From contig CM073885.1 in the NCBI GenBank assembly GCA_037176705.1, positions 93,682,501 to 93,746,500 of the forward strand: a stretch of 64,000 nucleotides of DNA. Reading direction: 5' to 3'. Positions 24,857 to 36,286 of the stretch are shown here, piece after piece (position 1 is the first letter of the stretch; each line of letters begins with the position of its first letter). The DNA is from Molossus alvarezi. Lineage: Eukaryota; Chordata; Mammalia; Chiroptera; Molossidae. The notes beneath the pieces are model-generated. The model saw only the letters and a program-made list of their open reading frames with translations, was not told where the DNA came from and did not search any database. A program made the translations under genes and the position numbers.

Positions 24857-25070
24857 CCCAGCAGGTGTTGCTCAGTGGTTGGGTATCAACCCATGCACCA
24901 AGAGGTCACCAGTTTGATTCCTGGTCACTGCACATGCCCACGTTGTGGGCCAAATCCCCAGTGGGTGGCATGCAGGAGGCAGCCAATTGATGTTCTCTCT
25001 CATCTATGTTTCTATCTCTCTCACCCTCTCTCTTCCTCTCTAAAATCAATAAAGAAAAGAAAAAATTAAA
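24857..25070 (+). mobile_element. Ves SINE, 'ccatgcaccaagaggtc' type
   Basis: 'cagcaggtgttgctcagtgg', 'ccatgcaccaagaggtcacc', 'gtttgattcctggtcactgc', TC tract, 'aaaatcaataaagaaaag'. AGAAAATTTT and AGAAAATTAT flank it. Confidence 0.9.
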
Positions 25071-25184
25071 AAGAAAATTATTCTTGTCCATTTAAAAATA
25101 ATGTTAAATCTGGACAATAAGCACATACTTGTCTAAATTCTAAAATGAATCCAAATACATCCAGAGAATTTAGATGGGACAGGT

Positions 25185-25470
25185 GACTAAATATAATAGT
25201 CTATTCTGGAGATTGGGGGTATTGGTGAAAAAGGTGAAGGGATTAAGAAGTACATGTTGCCAGTTATAAAAATAGTCCATGAGTATATAAAGTACAGCAT
25301 AGGAAATATAATAAAATATATTGTAATGACTATAGATGGTGCCAGATGGGTACTAGACTTATCCGGATAATCATTGCATAAGTTACATAAAAGTCCAATC
25401 ACTATGTTGTACACCTGAAACTAATATAATATTGTATATCAACTGTAATTGAAAAATAAAATTTAAATAG
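25185..25470 (+). mobile_element. L1 3' terminal fragment
   Basis: The L1 3' UTR end: 'gaagggattaagaagtacat', 'ttgccagttataaaaatagt', 'gtacagcataggaaatataa', 'actatgttgtacacctgaaa', then an A-rich tail. An old copy of the same broad group as the 3.9-5.4 kb element. Confidence 0.85.
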
Positions 25471-25859
25471 TCTACCCTGCCTTATTTTTTAAATTTAATT
25501 TTCAAGGGAATCTGTGGTGAGGAGTAGGGCTAACACTTGATTTATTAACCCCATTTTAAAAGCTATGATACATTACAGATGGAGGAGATAAAACTGTTTC
25601 AGAAGGGCGATACCAGTGATTACCACCATGATTTTTATTTCTACAGAAAAATCTCATTTTTGGAGCAAAATCCTGGAAAAGCTCAGCACTTTAAAGTGCC
25701 AGATATCTCTGAAAGTCAGAGTGACAGGTGTGGCTGAAAACAAGAGGTTTGACTGATAACTTGCTTCAAAAGTTCAGAACTAGATCCCCTCCATCTTTCT
25801 GAAACTGCTTTTCCTTCATGTAGAAGGAATAAATGAGGTTAACCTACTAGAGAATTTGA
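25471..25859. other. Unique DNA, no gene seen
   Basis: No repeat or frame that I can support. Confidence 0.4.
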
Positions 25860-27270
25860 AGAACCCAGTTATGAACCCAGAGGCAAGAGGCAAAATTGCA
25901 GGCCCAAGTGTAGCCATACTCAAAGCAAACGAATTCATGACATCCTGCATTCTGAACAGAAACCCCATCCTAGAGTCCCAGTCTACCAACAGCCAGATAA
26001 AACCCTAAAACAAACAAACAAACAAACAAAAAAACCAGAGGCTTCGTCTCCAAGAAACAGTCAACTCAAAAGACATATAGATACGAACAGAGTCCTCAAT
26101 GAGACGTACTACTTACCCAATAACTCTACCTCACAGCTACCTAATGACAAGCCTCAGCCATACACCTAATTTTCCAACAGATTTCTGGTGCCTCACTCAT
26201 AAATTAAAAGTATCAGTTTAAGATTATTGGATATTCAAGGAAATCCCCTAACATGAAAAACAAACCAAAAAAAAAAAAGAAGAAAACACAAGGCAAACAG
26301 AACTTTCGGGAAAAAATAAACTTCAAAAATATAAGCAATTAATGACATCAGAGAGATCATAAATACATTGAATCAAGGAAATAATATCAGGAGGATATGA
26401 GAAAAAACATATAACAGATCAACAAAATAAGACCTTCTAGATATTACCACTACTGTAGCAGTATTTTTTAAATTTCAACGAAAGAAATAAAAGATAAAGT
26501 TAAGCCCTGGCCGGTTTGGCTCAGTGGTTAGAGCATCGGCCTGCGGTCCCGAGAGACCCGGGTTCAGTTCCCGCTAAGGGCACGTACCTGGGTTGCAGTT
26601 TGTCCCCGGCACTGGTTGGTTGTGCAGGTGGCAGCCACTCGATGTGTCCCTTCACATCGATGTTTCTCTCTCTCTCTCTATTCCTCTCTCTCCCTCCCAC
26701 TCTACCTGAACAAAAAATGAAAAAATGTCCTCGGATAAGGATAAAAAAAAATAAAAAATAAAAAAGATAAAGTTAAACTAATCTCCTATAAAATTAAAAA
26801 AAAAAAAAAACTGTAAAATAAGAAAGAAATTATAAGAAAATCAGAAGATCAATTCAGGAGATCCTACCTCCCTCTCACAGGAGTTCCCCAAGGAGAAAAC
26901 AGATACAAAGAAAAAGAAAAAGAGTTTTCAAAGACACACTATAAGAAAATGCTTTAGAAGTAAAAAAAAAAAAAAAAAAGACTAAGTTTCTCCGTTAAAA
27001 ATAGATTTAAAAAATGAAAAGAGATGCATAAAACACAATGTTGTAAAATTTCAAAATTAAAAGATATAGAGAAGATCCTAAAAGCTAGTAGAGATAACAA
27101 GGTCAAATATAAAGATACAGACTGCAGAATAAACTTACTCTCAGCAACAATATGAAAAATTGAAGACATTGCAACAATGTCTTCAAAATTCTAAGGCAAA
27201 ATTATTTCCAACCTCTAATTCATTATCTAGCCAAAATATCATATCAAATAAGTCAAATTGTCATGTTTAG
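25860..27270 (+). mobile_element. Old HAL1/L1M-like LINE, split by a Ves
   Basis: A-rich plus-strand sequence with LINE-like blocks: 'ggagaaaacagatacaaaga', 'aaaagctagtagagataaca', 'cagcaacaatatgaaaaat', 'gcaacaatgtcttcaaaatt', 'aattatttccaacctctaat' and 'atctagccaaaatatcatat'. These match the order I recall from HAL1 (half-L1). No open frame survives. The Ves at 26504-26761 interrupts it. Confidence 0.5.
26504..26761 (+). mobile_element. Young full-length Ves SINE
   Basis: 'gccctggccggtttggctca', 'ggcctgcggtcccgagagac', B box 'gggttcagttcc', 'cactcgatgtgtcccttcac', TC tract, 'gtcctcggataaggat'. Target duplication AAAGATAAAGTTAA lies at about 26490-26503 and 26763-26776. The hairpin stem is broken by one base. 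Confidence 0.95.
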
Positions 27271-27439
27271 CCATGCGTGATGTAAAAATAGCTATGTTTA
27301 CGCATCTACCCACTCATTTTATTATTATTTTTGTCCTTTCTATGCAGAACTCAATGCATTTGGCTGCACAAAATTTGTCTATATTTCCACTTTCTCAGAA
27401 GCATACAATCTTCAATGCTCAACAGGCTTTATAGAATAC

Positions 27440-27485
<46 letters not shown>

Positions 27486-27846
27486 CTGATAATGCAGATG
27501 GAGACAAAAATGGAGACAGAGAAATAGAGTTGATATCAAAATTCCTGGTATGGTAATTTCCCTATGCGATATTCTCTAAGACAAAGTCTAAAAAATAATT
27601 CAGTAAATTTTTTAAGAAAGAAGAGAAAAGGTATACGGTTCAGGAAAAGGGTCAAACCAGGAATTAGTCAAAGAGAATCCCATGTGTGATGGTAAATGAA
27701 AATGCTAGCATAACAGTTACATAGAAGGCCCAAAAGCAACAGTCCAAATTGGGTCAAGTGGTCAGAAGGCTCCAGAAAGTATTTCTCAAAAAAAGGGGAA
27801 AGAAGGAGGACTGGTGTATTTAACAGAGTAAAAGAAGTATTCTTTA
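27271..27846. other. Unique DNA with (AG)17
   Basis: (AG)n spans about 27444-27477. No gene seen. A 105-codon minus frame (27668-27985) runs into the next SINE and is chance. Confidence 0.45.
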
Positions 27847-28012
27847 GGCCTGGCCAGTTTGGCTCAGCAGTTCGAGTATCAGCCCACTGACCAAAGAGAC
27901 TGGAGTTCAATTTCTGGTCAAGGGTGTGGACCTCAGTTGAGGGCTTCATCCTAGGCCATGGCCAGGGTTGTGCAGGAGGAAACAAATTGATGTGTCTCTC
28001 TCACATTGATGT

Positions 28013-28055
<43 letters not shown>

Positions 28056-28146
28056 CCCCCCCTTCCTCACCCCCTACTTTATCTAAAAAAAAAAAAAAAA
28101 AATCAATGGAAAAATATCCTTGGGTTAGGACTTTTTTAAAAAAAAA
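27847..28146 (+). mobile_element. Ves SINE with expanded (TC)n
   Basis: 'gcctggccagtttggctcag', 'tgaccaaagagactggag', then (TC)18 followed by a C-run, 'aaaatcaatggaaaaatatc' and 'ccttgggttaggac'. ATTCTTTA occurs at both flanks. The microsatellite grew from the SINE's own TC tract. Confidence 0.9.
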
Positions 28147-28234
28147 AGTACCATTCTTTATCCTGTTGGCTAGTCTGATAGTCCGGGACTGAACGTGTGC
28201 TAGAAAATTAGGGAAAAGAATAAAACAAAGAAAT

Positions 28235-28460
28235 CTTTACATGGCAGACTTTAAGGTGGCCATCATGATTCCTGCCTCCTGGTATTCATACTTTTGTGTA
28301 ATTCCCTGCCCTTGAGTTTGGGCAGGACCTGTATGTAACCTGCTTTTGACAAATAGAATAGGCAATGATGTTTGGGTGTTACTCCTGTCATTACATTACA
28401 TTTTATTTTATAAGGCTATGCTTTGCTAGCTGACTTAGTCTTCCTCTCCCTTGTAGAAGC
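28235..28460 (+). mobile_element. MLT1-like LTR fragment
   Basis: 'cctgcctcctggtattcata', 'tgtgtaattccctgcccttg', 'gggcaggacctgt', 'cttttgacaaatagaatagg' follow the order of an old MaLR LTR. Edges approximate, family call tentative. Confidence 0.45.
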
Positions 28461-29954
28461 AACAGAAAACAGATAGAAATAGAGATAAAAACAGCAATAG
28501 AAATATAGTAATTAACTCTAGAAGAAAATAAGTTGTATAAGAAAACAGTGTAGTATACTATGTGGCTTAGCCATTAATAATATTTGTGATCATAATAATA
28601 TAAATTCTTAATGTTGACTATAAAAATTCTGAATTGAAAATGAGAAAGAAAGTACGTATTTAGTAAAAGGAAGGTTTATAAGAGAATTAATTCCTCATCT
28701 TCATAGTAGTAGTAATAATAAAATCAATTTTTGGATTTCCATAAACTGTGCCATTTTCAAACACCAGGATACATTATTTCATACAGTGTGACACGCAGCT
28801 TGATTCATCCTTCACAGCTTTCTGAACAGTTCTTCCTCTTGACCTCTTTCCTGCCTTCCCACCCATCATCGGTGACCATCTTAGCCACTCCAGTCCTTTT
28901 TGACTGCTGAGCTCCTGCAACACCCTGGATCCTTCCCATTTCCCTTCACTAGAAACACTGTGCATGGATACGCTGACATGCTGAGTGAAGCCCTCTGAAG
29001 AGAACTCATCTCCCCAGTGAGAAGGAAAGGATTTAGACCACAGCTAGCACCCTCCTGGGTTATCTAAAAGAGAAATCAAAACTGCTGCTATTTAGAGCTG
29101 CTAGAGAGAGCAGTGGGCTTTCCCTGAGGTAGAGACTTGCTAAGTTCAACTCAGAGAAACTCAACATAGTTAAAGCTACTGAGACTCTCCCCAAACTTCC
29201 AGCCACTTCAGAAGTAACTCGGGACATCATTGGGGGGGAACAGGAGGAGAGAGGTGAAATCAAAGTCATAGGGACATAGTTAACGGATACACATTTTATA
29301 AAATGTTGTGAATTTTTATATCTCAAGTGTTTTACTTTCATTGATCAATTTTATTTTTTAAAGTCTAAACACTTTTTACCAGTTTCCGTTTTTCAAAAAT
29401 GTGCTCACAATTTGTGGAATAAAATATTAAGCAAAATAAACATGGAAATGCCAGTATTGTCATTTTGCTCAAGTAGTACAATCACTACATAGCAGGAAGC
29501 CAATAGATACCACCTACAAATGTATAATAAAGAAACAGCTATAGAAACACTGTTTTGTATAAAGGCAAATATGAGAAGGACTTGAAATTTACCTCTGTAG
29601 TCTTCAGGATATTGATGTCATATTTATATATGATATGAACTCATCATTTCCTCAATATGCATTTTTTGAAGTTATAATAATTAGGTTAGTGTGATGTTGG
29701 TCAGTAAACTTGTGCAACTATGGAAGTTCAAATATTTTTACAAATGAAATTTGTGATAAAATAGACTTTTCAAAGGAGTTAGGAAAGACATTGTTAAAAA
29801 ATTGCCATTACCTGAGTAGGTAATGTTGAACACAGATAGTCACAGGCCTCGTCTAGAATACTAAGACAAGATACCTTCAGTGCAGAAAATAAAATCACAT
29901 GTTTTTAGTAAATAATGAGTACTGTTCTGGTGATCTTCAAATTTACCATTACAT
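28461..29954. other. Unique DNA, no gene seen
   Basis: Minus-strand frames of 63 codons (28774-28965) and 93 codons (29060-29341) lie in moderately GC-rich sequence. They have no domain I recognise and no convincing splice setting. Confidence 0.45.
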
Positions 29955-30175
29955 TAAAAAAAATTTTTTTTTCTTTATTGATATTTTAGAGAGGGAGGAT
30001 GAGAGAGGGAGAGAGATAGAAACATCGATAAGAGAGAACGTTGGTTGGCCGCCTCCTGTATGCCCCCCACTGGAGATTGGGCCCACAACCTGGGCATGTG
30101 CCCTGAACAGGAATTAAACCAGTGACCTCTTGGTGCACGGGTTGACACTCAACCACTGAGCCACACCAGCCGGAC
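29955..30175 (-). mobile_element. Ves SINE, reversed
   Basis: 'tttctttattgatattttag', (GA)n, 'ggttggccgcctcctgtat', 'gacctcttggtgcacgggtt', 'actgagccacaccagccgg'. CCATTACATT precedes and follows it as the target duplication. The 'gaccatgcaccaagaggtc' class. Confidence 0.93.
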
Positions 30176-30284
30176 ATGCCATTACATTTTTAGTGAAGGA
30201 AACCTACTGATAAACACTAACATAAAACTCACATGTCCCTTACAAGGTACAGTCTCTCCTTCCTTGAAAAGAAAACTTTTCTAA

Positions 30285-30410
30285 ACCTCTCAGCAGTTAG
30301 GCTTTGAGTCAGAGGTCTGAGTTGAAGTCCCATCTCTGCATACCAACTCTGAGTAAACAATATAATCTTTAAACCTCTGTTTTTCTATTAAAAAAAAAAT
30401 AGCGAGAATA
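30285..30410 (+). mobile_element. MIR SINE fragment
   Basis: 'ggctttgagtcagaggtctg', 'gttgaagtcccatctctgca', 'ctttaaacctctgtttttct' follow the MIR 5' and core order. Confidence 0.5.
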
Positions 30411-30564
30411 ACTTCTGATTAAAAACAGACTACTTCATTTAATTTCATGGCAACTCTAGGTAGACCTGCTTTGAAAACAAGGAAGTACCTAAAAGGAATA
30501 ATTGATATTAGAGTGATTATTGCTTAAAAGGACAAATCCACATAAGACTCTTAAAAATAAAAAA

Positions 30565-30845
30565 GGCCCTGGCCAGTTTGGCTCAACAGTAGAGCATCGG
30601 CCCTCTGACCAGCAAGTTGAGGATTAATTTCCAATCAAGGGCACATACCTCGATTACAGTTCAGTCCTGGCCCTGGTCAGGGTCGTGAGGGAGGCAACCA
30701 ATGTGTCTCTCACATCGATGTTTCTCTCTCTTTCTTCTCTCTCTTTCTTCTCTCTCTTTCTTTCTCACCCACTCTATCTGAAGATAAAAATGGAAAGAAA
30801 TATCCTCGGGAGAGGATTTAAAAGAAGAAGAAGAAGAAAAAAGAA
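30565..30845 (+). mobile_element. Ves SINE
   Basis: 'ggccctggccagtttggctc', 'tgaccagcaagttgagg', 'tgtctctcacatcgatgttt', a TC/TTTC tract, 'atcctcgggagaggattt' and (GAA)n. The 3' stem ATCCTC/GAGGAT is intact. Confidence 0.92.
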
Positions 30846-30974
30846 TATCCCCAGCATTTGGAAAATATATATATTTATACTAAAGGCCAATGTTCCTGAT
30901 TAAAGTATGTTGCAATTTATTATAGTCCTACTTTACAAATAGTACATTCCAGGAAGAATTACTGCTAAGAAGTA

Positions 30975-32325
30975 CTTGAACTCAATAAGAAAACAAACAA
31001 CCCAATTTAAAAAACATGCAAGTATCTGAACAGACACTTCATCAAAGAAGATACACAGATGGAAAATAAGCATATGAAAAGACACTCAATATCATATGTC
31101 ATTTGGGAATTTCAAATTAAAACAACAATGAGTCCTGACCAGTTTGGCTCAGCAGTTGGAGCGTTGGCCTGCGGTCCAGAGAGACCTGGGTTCGGTTCCT
31201 GCTGGGGGCATGTACCTTGGTTGCAGTTTGTCCTCGGCCCTGGTTGGGTTGTGTGGGTGGCAGCCACTCGATGTGTCCCTTTCATGTCGATGTTTCTCTC
31301 TCTCTCCCTCCCTCCCACTCTATCTGAACAAAAAAATGGAAAAGTGTCCTCAAAAATGGAGAAATGTCCTCGAGTGAGGATAAAAATAATAATAATAATT
31401 AGAAAAAAACAAACAAACAAAAAACAACAATGAGATATCACTACACACCTATTGGAATGGGCAAAATCCAAACCACAGCACCAAATGCTGATGAGTTGTG
31501 AATTAACAGGAACTCTCATTTACTGCTGGTGGCAATGCAAAAACAGTATAGCCACCTTAGAAGACAACTCTGTGGTTACTTACAAAAACTAAACATAGTC
31601 TTACCATAGGATTCAGTAGTTGTTTAACTGAGAGAGATGAAAATTTGTGTCCACACAAATACCTGCATACAAATGTTTATAGCAGCTCTATTCTTAATTG
31701 TCAAACTTTGGAAACAGTCAACATGCCCTTCAGTAAGTCAATGTATAAATAATCCAGACAATGTATAAATAATCCAGACAATGAGATACTATTCAGCATT
31801 AAAAAGAAATGAGCTATCAAACCATGAAAACACATGGAAGAAATGCAAATGCATATAACTAAGTGAAAGAAGCCAAATGAAAGGCTATATACTGTATGAT
31901 TCCAACTCTAATACATTCTGGAAAAGGCAAAACCATGGAGGCAATAAAAGAATGAATAGTTGCCTGGGATTAGGGGAGAGGGAGGATTGAATAGGCAGAA
32001 CAAAGAGGATTTTTAGAGCAGTTAGTTTACTCTGTATGATACTATAATGTTGAATACATGTCATTATACATTTGTTCAAACCCACAGACTGTACACCACC
32101 AAGAGTGAACCCTAATGTAAACTATGGACTTTAGGTGATAGTGATATGTCATTGTAGGTTTGTCATTTGTAAACAATGTACCAGTCTTGGGTGTGATTTT
32201 GATAGTGGGAGAGGCTGGGTAAATATGAGCACAGAGGATACATGGGAAATCTCTACACCTTTGGCTCAATTTTGCTATGAACCTAAAAGTGCTCTAAAAT
32301 ATAAACTCTATTTTGTTAAGTACCT
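30975..32325 (+). mobile_element. Old L1 3' end, split by a Ves
   Basis: Forward L1 tail: 'gaacagacacttcatcaaag', 'gatacacagatggaaaataa', 'acacctattggaatgggc', 'actgctggtggcaatgc', 'agcagctctattcttaattg', 'ctgtatgattccaactc' and the 3' end 'cctaaaagtgctctaaaata'. Ves 31133-31420 interrupts it. A 20-base unit is duplicated in tandem at 31739-31778. Confidence 0.8.
31133..31420 (+). mobile_element. Young Ves SINE inside an L1
   Basis: 'tcctgaccagtttggctcag', 'ggcctgcggtccagagagac', B box 'gggttcggttcc', 'cactcgatgtgtccctttca', then the 3' unit with 'tcctcgagtgaggat'. A 'gaaaagtgtcctc' style block is repeated in tandem at about 31337-31379. Perfect target duplication AAAACAACAATGAG at 31119-31132 and 31421-31434. 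Frames of 124, 135 and 77 codons here are SINE/L1 chance frames. Confidence 0.95.
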
Positions 32326-33580
32326 CATATATAAATACACACACACACACACACACACATATTTCATTTGCTAGAAACATTAAAGCACATTTAAGTAATA
32401 AAAATTAAAACTGAGCTTCAACAAAGGGTAGACCATGTAGATGTTTTAGGGTAGGTTGTTATTTTTAAATAACACCATATTCAAAATTATAAATATACAT
32501 GGTTTTTAATTTATTCTTTGAAATGTTCAATGCTACAACCAACAAATCTTTAAATGAATTCTGGAGATCACAGACACTATTTAAATAGAGATAACTGGTC
32601 TAATGTATTTAGATTAGTTCAATTCCAAAAATTTCATAATAAAGACCTTAAAGGATTCAAAGTTGGAATGTTATCAATACCGTTATATATTTAAATTAAT
32701 TTCTGAAAAGCACAGACCTTAAAGTTAAGCCAACCAGTTCACTTAAGAGTTTTTAAACTAAATAACAAAAGCCTGAAAAGTTGGAAAAAATTAGGCACTC
32801 TTCATATTACGGGGAAAAAAAAAAACCTATTTGAAACACTGTATTATATAGTTGGGACACTTGCAATTTCAAATGACAGAATACCAAATCAAACTAGTCT
32901 AAAGAAAATAAAAGGGATCAGGATACTGATCTGTTTCCTAGGAAGAGCAGGGGTAAAACCAGAGACCGAATTATGTTTCCCTCTTCTTCCTTCCTGTGCC
33001 CCTGACCTTACTGCCTTCTTTCTCCCTTCTACTCCTTCTTTTTCTCTCCCCATCTTTGCTTATGGGAGTTTTGTTTTTTTTCCTATTGAAGATTTTATTC
33101 TTCCAACTAGTGGGAAATGGGCATGGCCTACAGTAGACTCCAGGCTTACAAATCCAGGATCAGCCATACCAAAGGGAGAAGAGAGCATTTATTTCCAAGA
33201 ATTTCTCCATAAAATCCCAATGAATTCATCTGACTGACTTTACTAGCATCATGTGACCATCTCTAGGCCAGAATCTGTGGGGTCTCCATTATAATCTCAT
33301 TTGTACAGAAGGAAAAATGCTCCTAAATGAACAAAACAGAGATTTGGGGGAGAGGGGGATGGGGAGGGAAACTGAGATGACAACAGTCTGATTAATATAG
33401 TTAACATGGCTAATTTTGATTAATATATTTAACAGAAAATAATGGTGTTTTAACAACAAAAGTCCCAGGACCAAAATTATATTTCTACTGGGAAGTCCAG
33501 AAGAACTTATTTCTGGAATCTGATAATGAAGATGTAGAGTAGGTTAGTCAATCAAATGACAATAAAGACTTTAGGAAGTC
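32326..33580. other. Unique DNA with a (CA)n, no gene seen
   Basis: (CA)n at about 32337-32360 just after the L1 end. The rest is AT-rich, with a pyrimidine-rich patch at 32980-33090. No supported gene. Confidence 0.45.
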
Positions 33581-33801
33581 TTTTTTTTTTTTTTTTTTTT
33601 TTTACTGTTTTGAGGGAGAGAGGAAGGGAGAAGGAGAAAGAGATGGAAACATCAATGAGAAAGAACATCGACTGGCTGCCTCCTGCAAGCCCACCACTGG
33701 GGATCAGGCCCACAACCTGGACATGTGCCCTGACCGGGAATTGAAGCAGTGACTTCTTGGTGCATGGGTCAACGCTCAACCACTGAGCCATGCTGGCCAG
33801 G
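33581..33801 (-). mobile_element. Ves SINE, reversed
   Basis: Long T-run, 'gagggagagaggaagggag', 'ggctgcctcctgcaagccc', 'cttcttggtgcatgggtca', 'ccactgagccatgctggcc'. GGAAGTCTTTTTTT and GGAAGTATTTTTTT flank it. Confidence 0.93.
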
Positions 33802-33906
33802 TGGAAGTATTTTTTTGAAAACTAAATATGGCTAGCATTTTCCTTGATTGTTAATTATACTCTCCTGTGAAGACGAGGTTCATTCTGTACTGGCCTGTTT
33901 AGATTT

Positions 33907-34110
33907 TTTTAAAATATGTTTTTATTGATTTTTAAGGAAGAGAGTGATAGAAACATCATTGTGAGAGAGAAACATCAATTGGCTGCCTCCTGCACGGCCC
34001 CCACCAGGGATGAAGCCTGAAAACCAAGCATGTGCCATGACTGGGAATCAAAACAGGACCTCTCAGTCCATGGGACAATGCTCAATCCACTGAGCCACAC
34101 TGGATGGTTG
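33907..34110 (-). mobile_element. Ves SINE, reversed, left half of an inverted pair
   Basis: 'atgtttttattgatttttaa', 'gaaacatcaattggctgcct', 'ctcagtccatgggacaatgc', 'ccactgagccacactgg'. Target duplication GGCCTGTTTAGATTT is perfect (left at 33892, right at 34111). Confidence 0.93.
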
Positions 34111-34135
34111 GGCCTGTTTAGATTTATAAAAAATG

Positions 34136-34361
34136 TCCGGCCAGTGTGGCTCACTGGTTGAGTGTCAACCCATGCACCAAGAAGTCACTGGTTCAATTCC
34201 CGGTCAGGGCACATGCCCAGGTTGGTTGTGGGCCCAATCCCTGGTGTGGGACATGAAGGAGGTGGCCAATCGATGTTCTCTCTCATCAATGTTTCTGTCT
34301 TTCTCTCCCCCTCTCCTTCCTCTATCTTTAAAATCAATAAAGAAAAAATATTTTAAAAAAA
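34136..34361 (+). mobile_element. Ves SINE, right half of an inverted pair
   Basis: 'tccggccagtgtggctcact', 'ccatgcaccaagaagtcact', B box 'ggttcaattcc', TC tract, 'aaaatcaataaagaaaaaat'. Only 25 bases separate it from the reversed Ves on its left. Confidence 0.92.
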
Positions 34362-35415
34362 TATATTTTCCACATAAATAAAATAAGACAAAATGGTTGT
34401 ATCTTATTTCTGAGATGAAACCTAAAAATAAATATAAATAATAACTATCTATTCCATAGATTATTTAGGTCTTTAAAACCTTGTTTTCCACAATTGGATG
34501 TACTGGAGGTTTGGACGTTTGCCCAAATTAATTAAAATTCCTCGCCTGCGTTGACATTTGAAAACTCAATTTATGGTAAATATTTAGATTTTTAAAAAAG
34601 TCTCAACTTTAGCATAGCCCTTTTCAGACTGAGTTCCCTGGTGTCTTTTCTTTCATAAAAATATTGATTGCAACAGGCTTCTGTTAGTGTCTGCTCTGTT
34701 CAATAGATCTCAGTGAACATGATAAGAGAAGTTGTAAAGTAAAATTTACCTTAAATTAAATGTGTTCCCAAAGATTTGGAGAACAGTGCTCCTCATAAAT
34801 GTCTCCTAAATCCTCATTCATAATTCAGGAACACAAACTTGACCTTGTTCACAGCTTCATTTCCATTTATGTACTAACTCAGTATCAGCGTAAACTCAGA
34901 TGGCTCCGTGGCATCTCAGGTTTTAACTAGGCCACTTCTAGCCTAGCTCACATATATCCACCAATCTCTTTCCCTCCTGATGTTCCTGCTGTGCATTAAC
35001 TATTCACTTATTTATACTGTAATTAGTTTAGTAAACAATGTGGGGGTGGTGGGGAGGCTGCCGATTTTGGAAGGCTAATAATGCCCCTTTTTGTGTACAG
35101 TCTTTTTCAGTGCTCTTGGTCACAATGGAAAAAGAGAAATAATACCAACTGCAATCAACTGGAAGCACACACTGAGAAACCGACTTGACACATCTTGGCC
35201 ATTCATACACTGAATTGAATTCAACAGCTCTTGGGTCTGGGATTATAAATAGCATCTGAAGCAGGATTTTTCTAATATGGAAGAATACTTTTTCCTGTAA
35301 GCCCTTGACCTTAACCTTGCTCTCCTAGGCCCTCAGAGGTTTGATTCATTTCTGGACATCTGATTGCCATTGCTAAACACATTCTGCTCTCATCTGTCCC
35401 CTGTTCAACTCCTTT
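34362..35415. other. Unique DNA, no gene seen
   Basis: No repeat recognised. A 75-codon minus frame (35028-35255) has no domain I can name. Confidence 0.45.
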
Positions 35416-35436
35416 GTTTTATTTTTTGTATTGATT

Positions 35437-35480
<44 letters not shown>

Positions 35481-35608
35481 GAGATCTGTTGTTCCATTTA
35501 TTTATGCATTCATTGGTTGATTCTTGTATGTGCCCTGATCATGTATTGAACCCGCAACCTTGGCATATTGGGGCAATGCTCTAACAAACGAAGCTACCCA
35601 GCCAGGGC
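35416..35608 (-). mobile_element. Ves-like SINE, reversed, older, with (AG)n
   Basis: 'ttttgtattgatttagagag', (AG)19, 'catgtattgaacccgcaac', 'ctacccagccagggc'. Target duplication TGTTCAACTCCTT is perfect (35402-35414 and 35609-35621). Confidence 0.9.
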
Positions 35609-35621
35609 TGTTCAACTCCTT

Positions 35622-35810
35622 GGGTTATCTGGATGCAACTCCTAGATTCTAGCCTGTGCCTGCCTTTCTACATTTTTAATTACTTGCCTTTGACCTATCT
35701 TCAGCCTGAAGATTTTTCTTGTATCTGTGTTTATATCTACTTCATTAAGCACATTTGGGCTTCTAGCTTCTATTCCCAGACATATTACTGCTCTGATGGC
35801 CTCTTGACTA
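35622..35810. other. Short unique spacer in the Ves cluster
   Basis: Pyrimidine-rich unique sequence. A 108-codon frame (35633-35959) continues into the SINE and is chance. Confidence 0.4.
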
Positions 35811-35827
35811 AAATATACCTAATACAG

Positions 35828-36042
35828 TCTGGCCAGTGTGGCTCAGTGGTTGAGCATCGACCCATGCACCAAGAGGTCGAGTTTGATTCCTGGTCAGGAC
35901 ACATACCCAGGTGGAGGACCCGATTCCCAGTGGGGGTCGTGCAGGAAGTGGCCAACTGATGTTCTCTCTCATCGATGTTTCTATTTCTTTTGCTCCTTCT
36001 CCCTTCCTCTCTCTCTAAAATCAATAAAGAAAAAAGAGTTTT
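35828..36042 (+). mobile_element. Ves SINE, first of a tandem pair
   Basis: 'tctggccagtgtggctcagt', 'ccatgcaccaagaggtcgag', TC tract, 'aaaatcaataaagaaaaaag'. The 17-base target word at 35811-35827 is repeated exactly at 36043-36059. Confidence 0.95.
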
Positions 36043-36059
36043 AAATATACCTAATACAG

Positions 36060-36270
36060 CCCTGGCCAGGTAGCTCAGTTGGTTGGAGTATTGTCCATTT
36101 CCAGTCAGGGCACGTACCTAGGTTGCAGGTTTGATCCCCAGTTGGGGCATGTACAGGAGGTAAATGACCAATGTTTCTCTCTCTCTCCCTCCTTTCTTCC
36201 CTCCCTTTATCTTTAAAAATCAATAAAAATATATCCTCAGGTGAGGATTATAAAAATAAAAATAAAATAA
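36060..36270 (+). mobile_element. Ves SINE, second of a tandem pair
   Basis: 'ccctggccaggtagctcagt', 'ggtttgatccccagttgggg', TC tract, 'aatcaataaaaatatatcct', 'caggtgaggattataaaa'. It starts exactly where the target word of the first copy ends. A diverged third copy of the word (like 'agtatatgtaatacatt') follows at about 36271. It belongs to the hairpin class, unlike its left neighbour. Confidence 0.93.
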
Positions 36271-36286
36271 AGTATATGTAATACAT

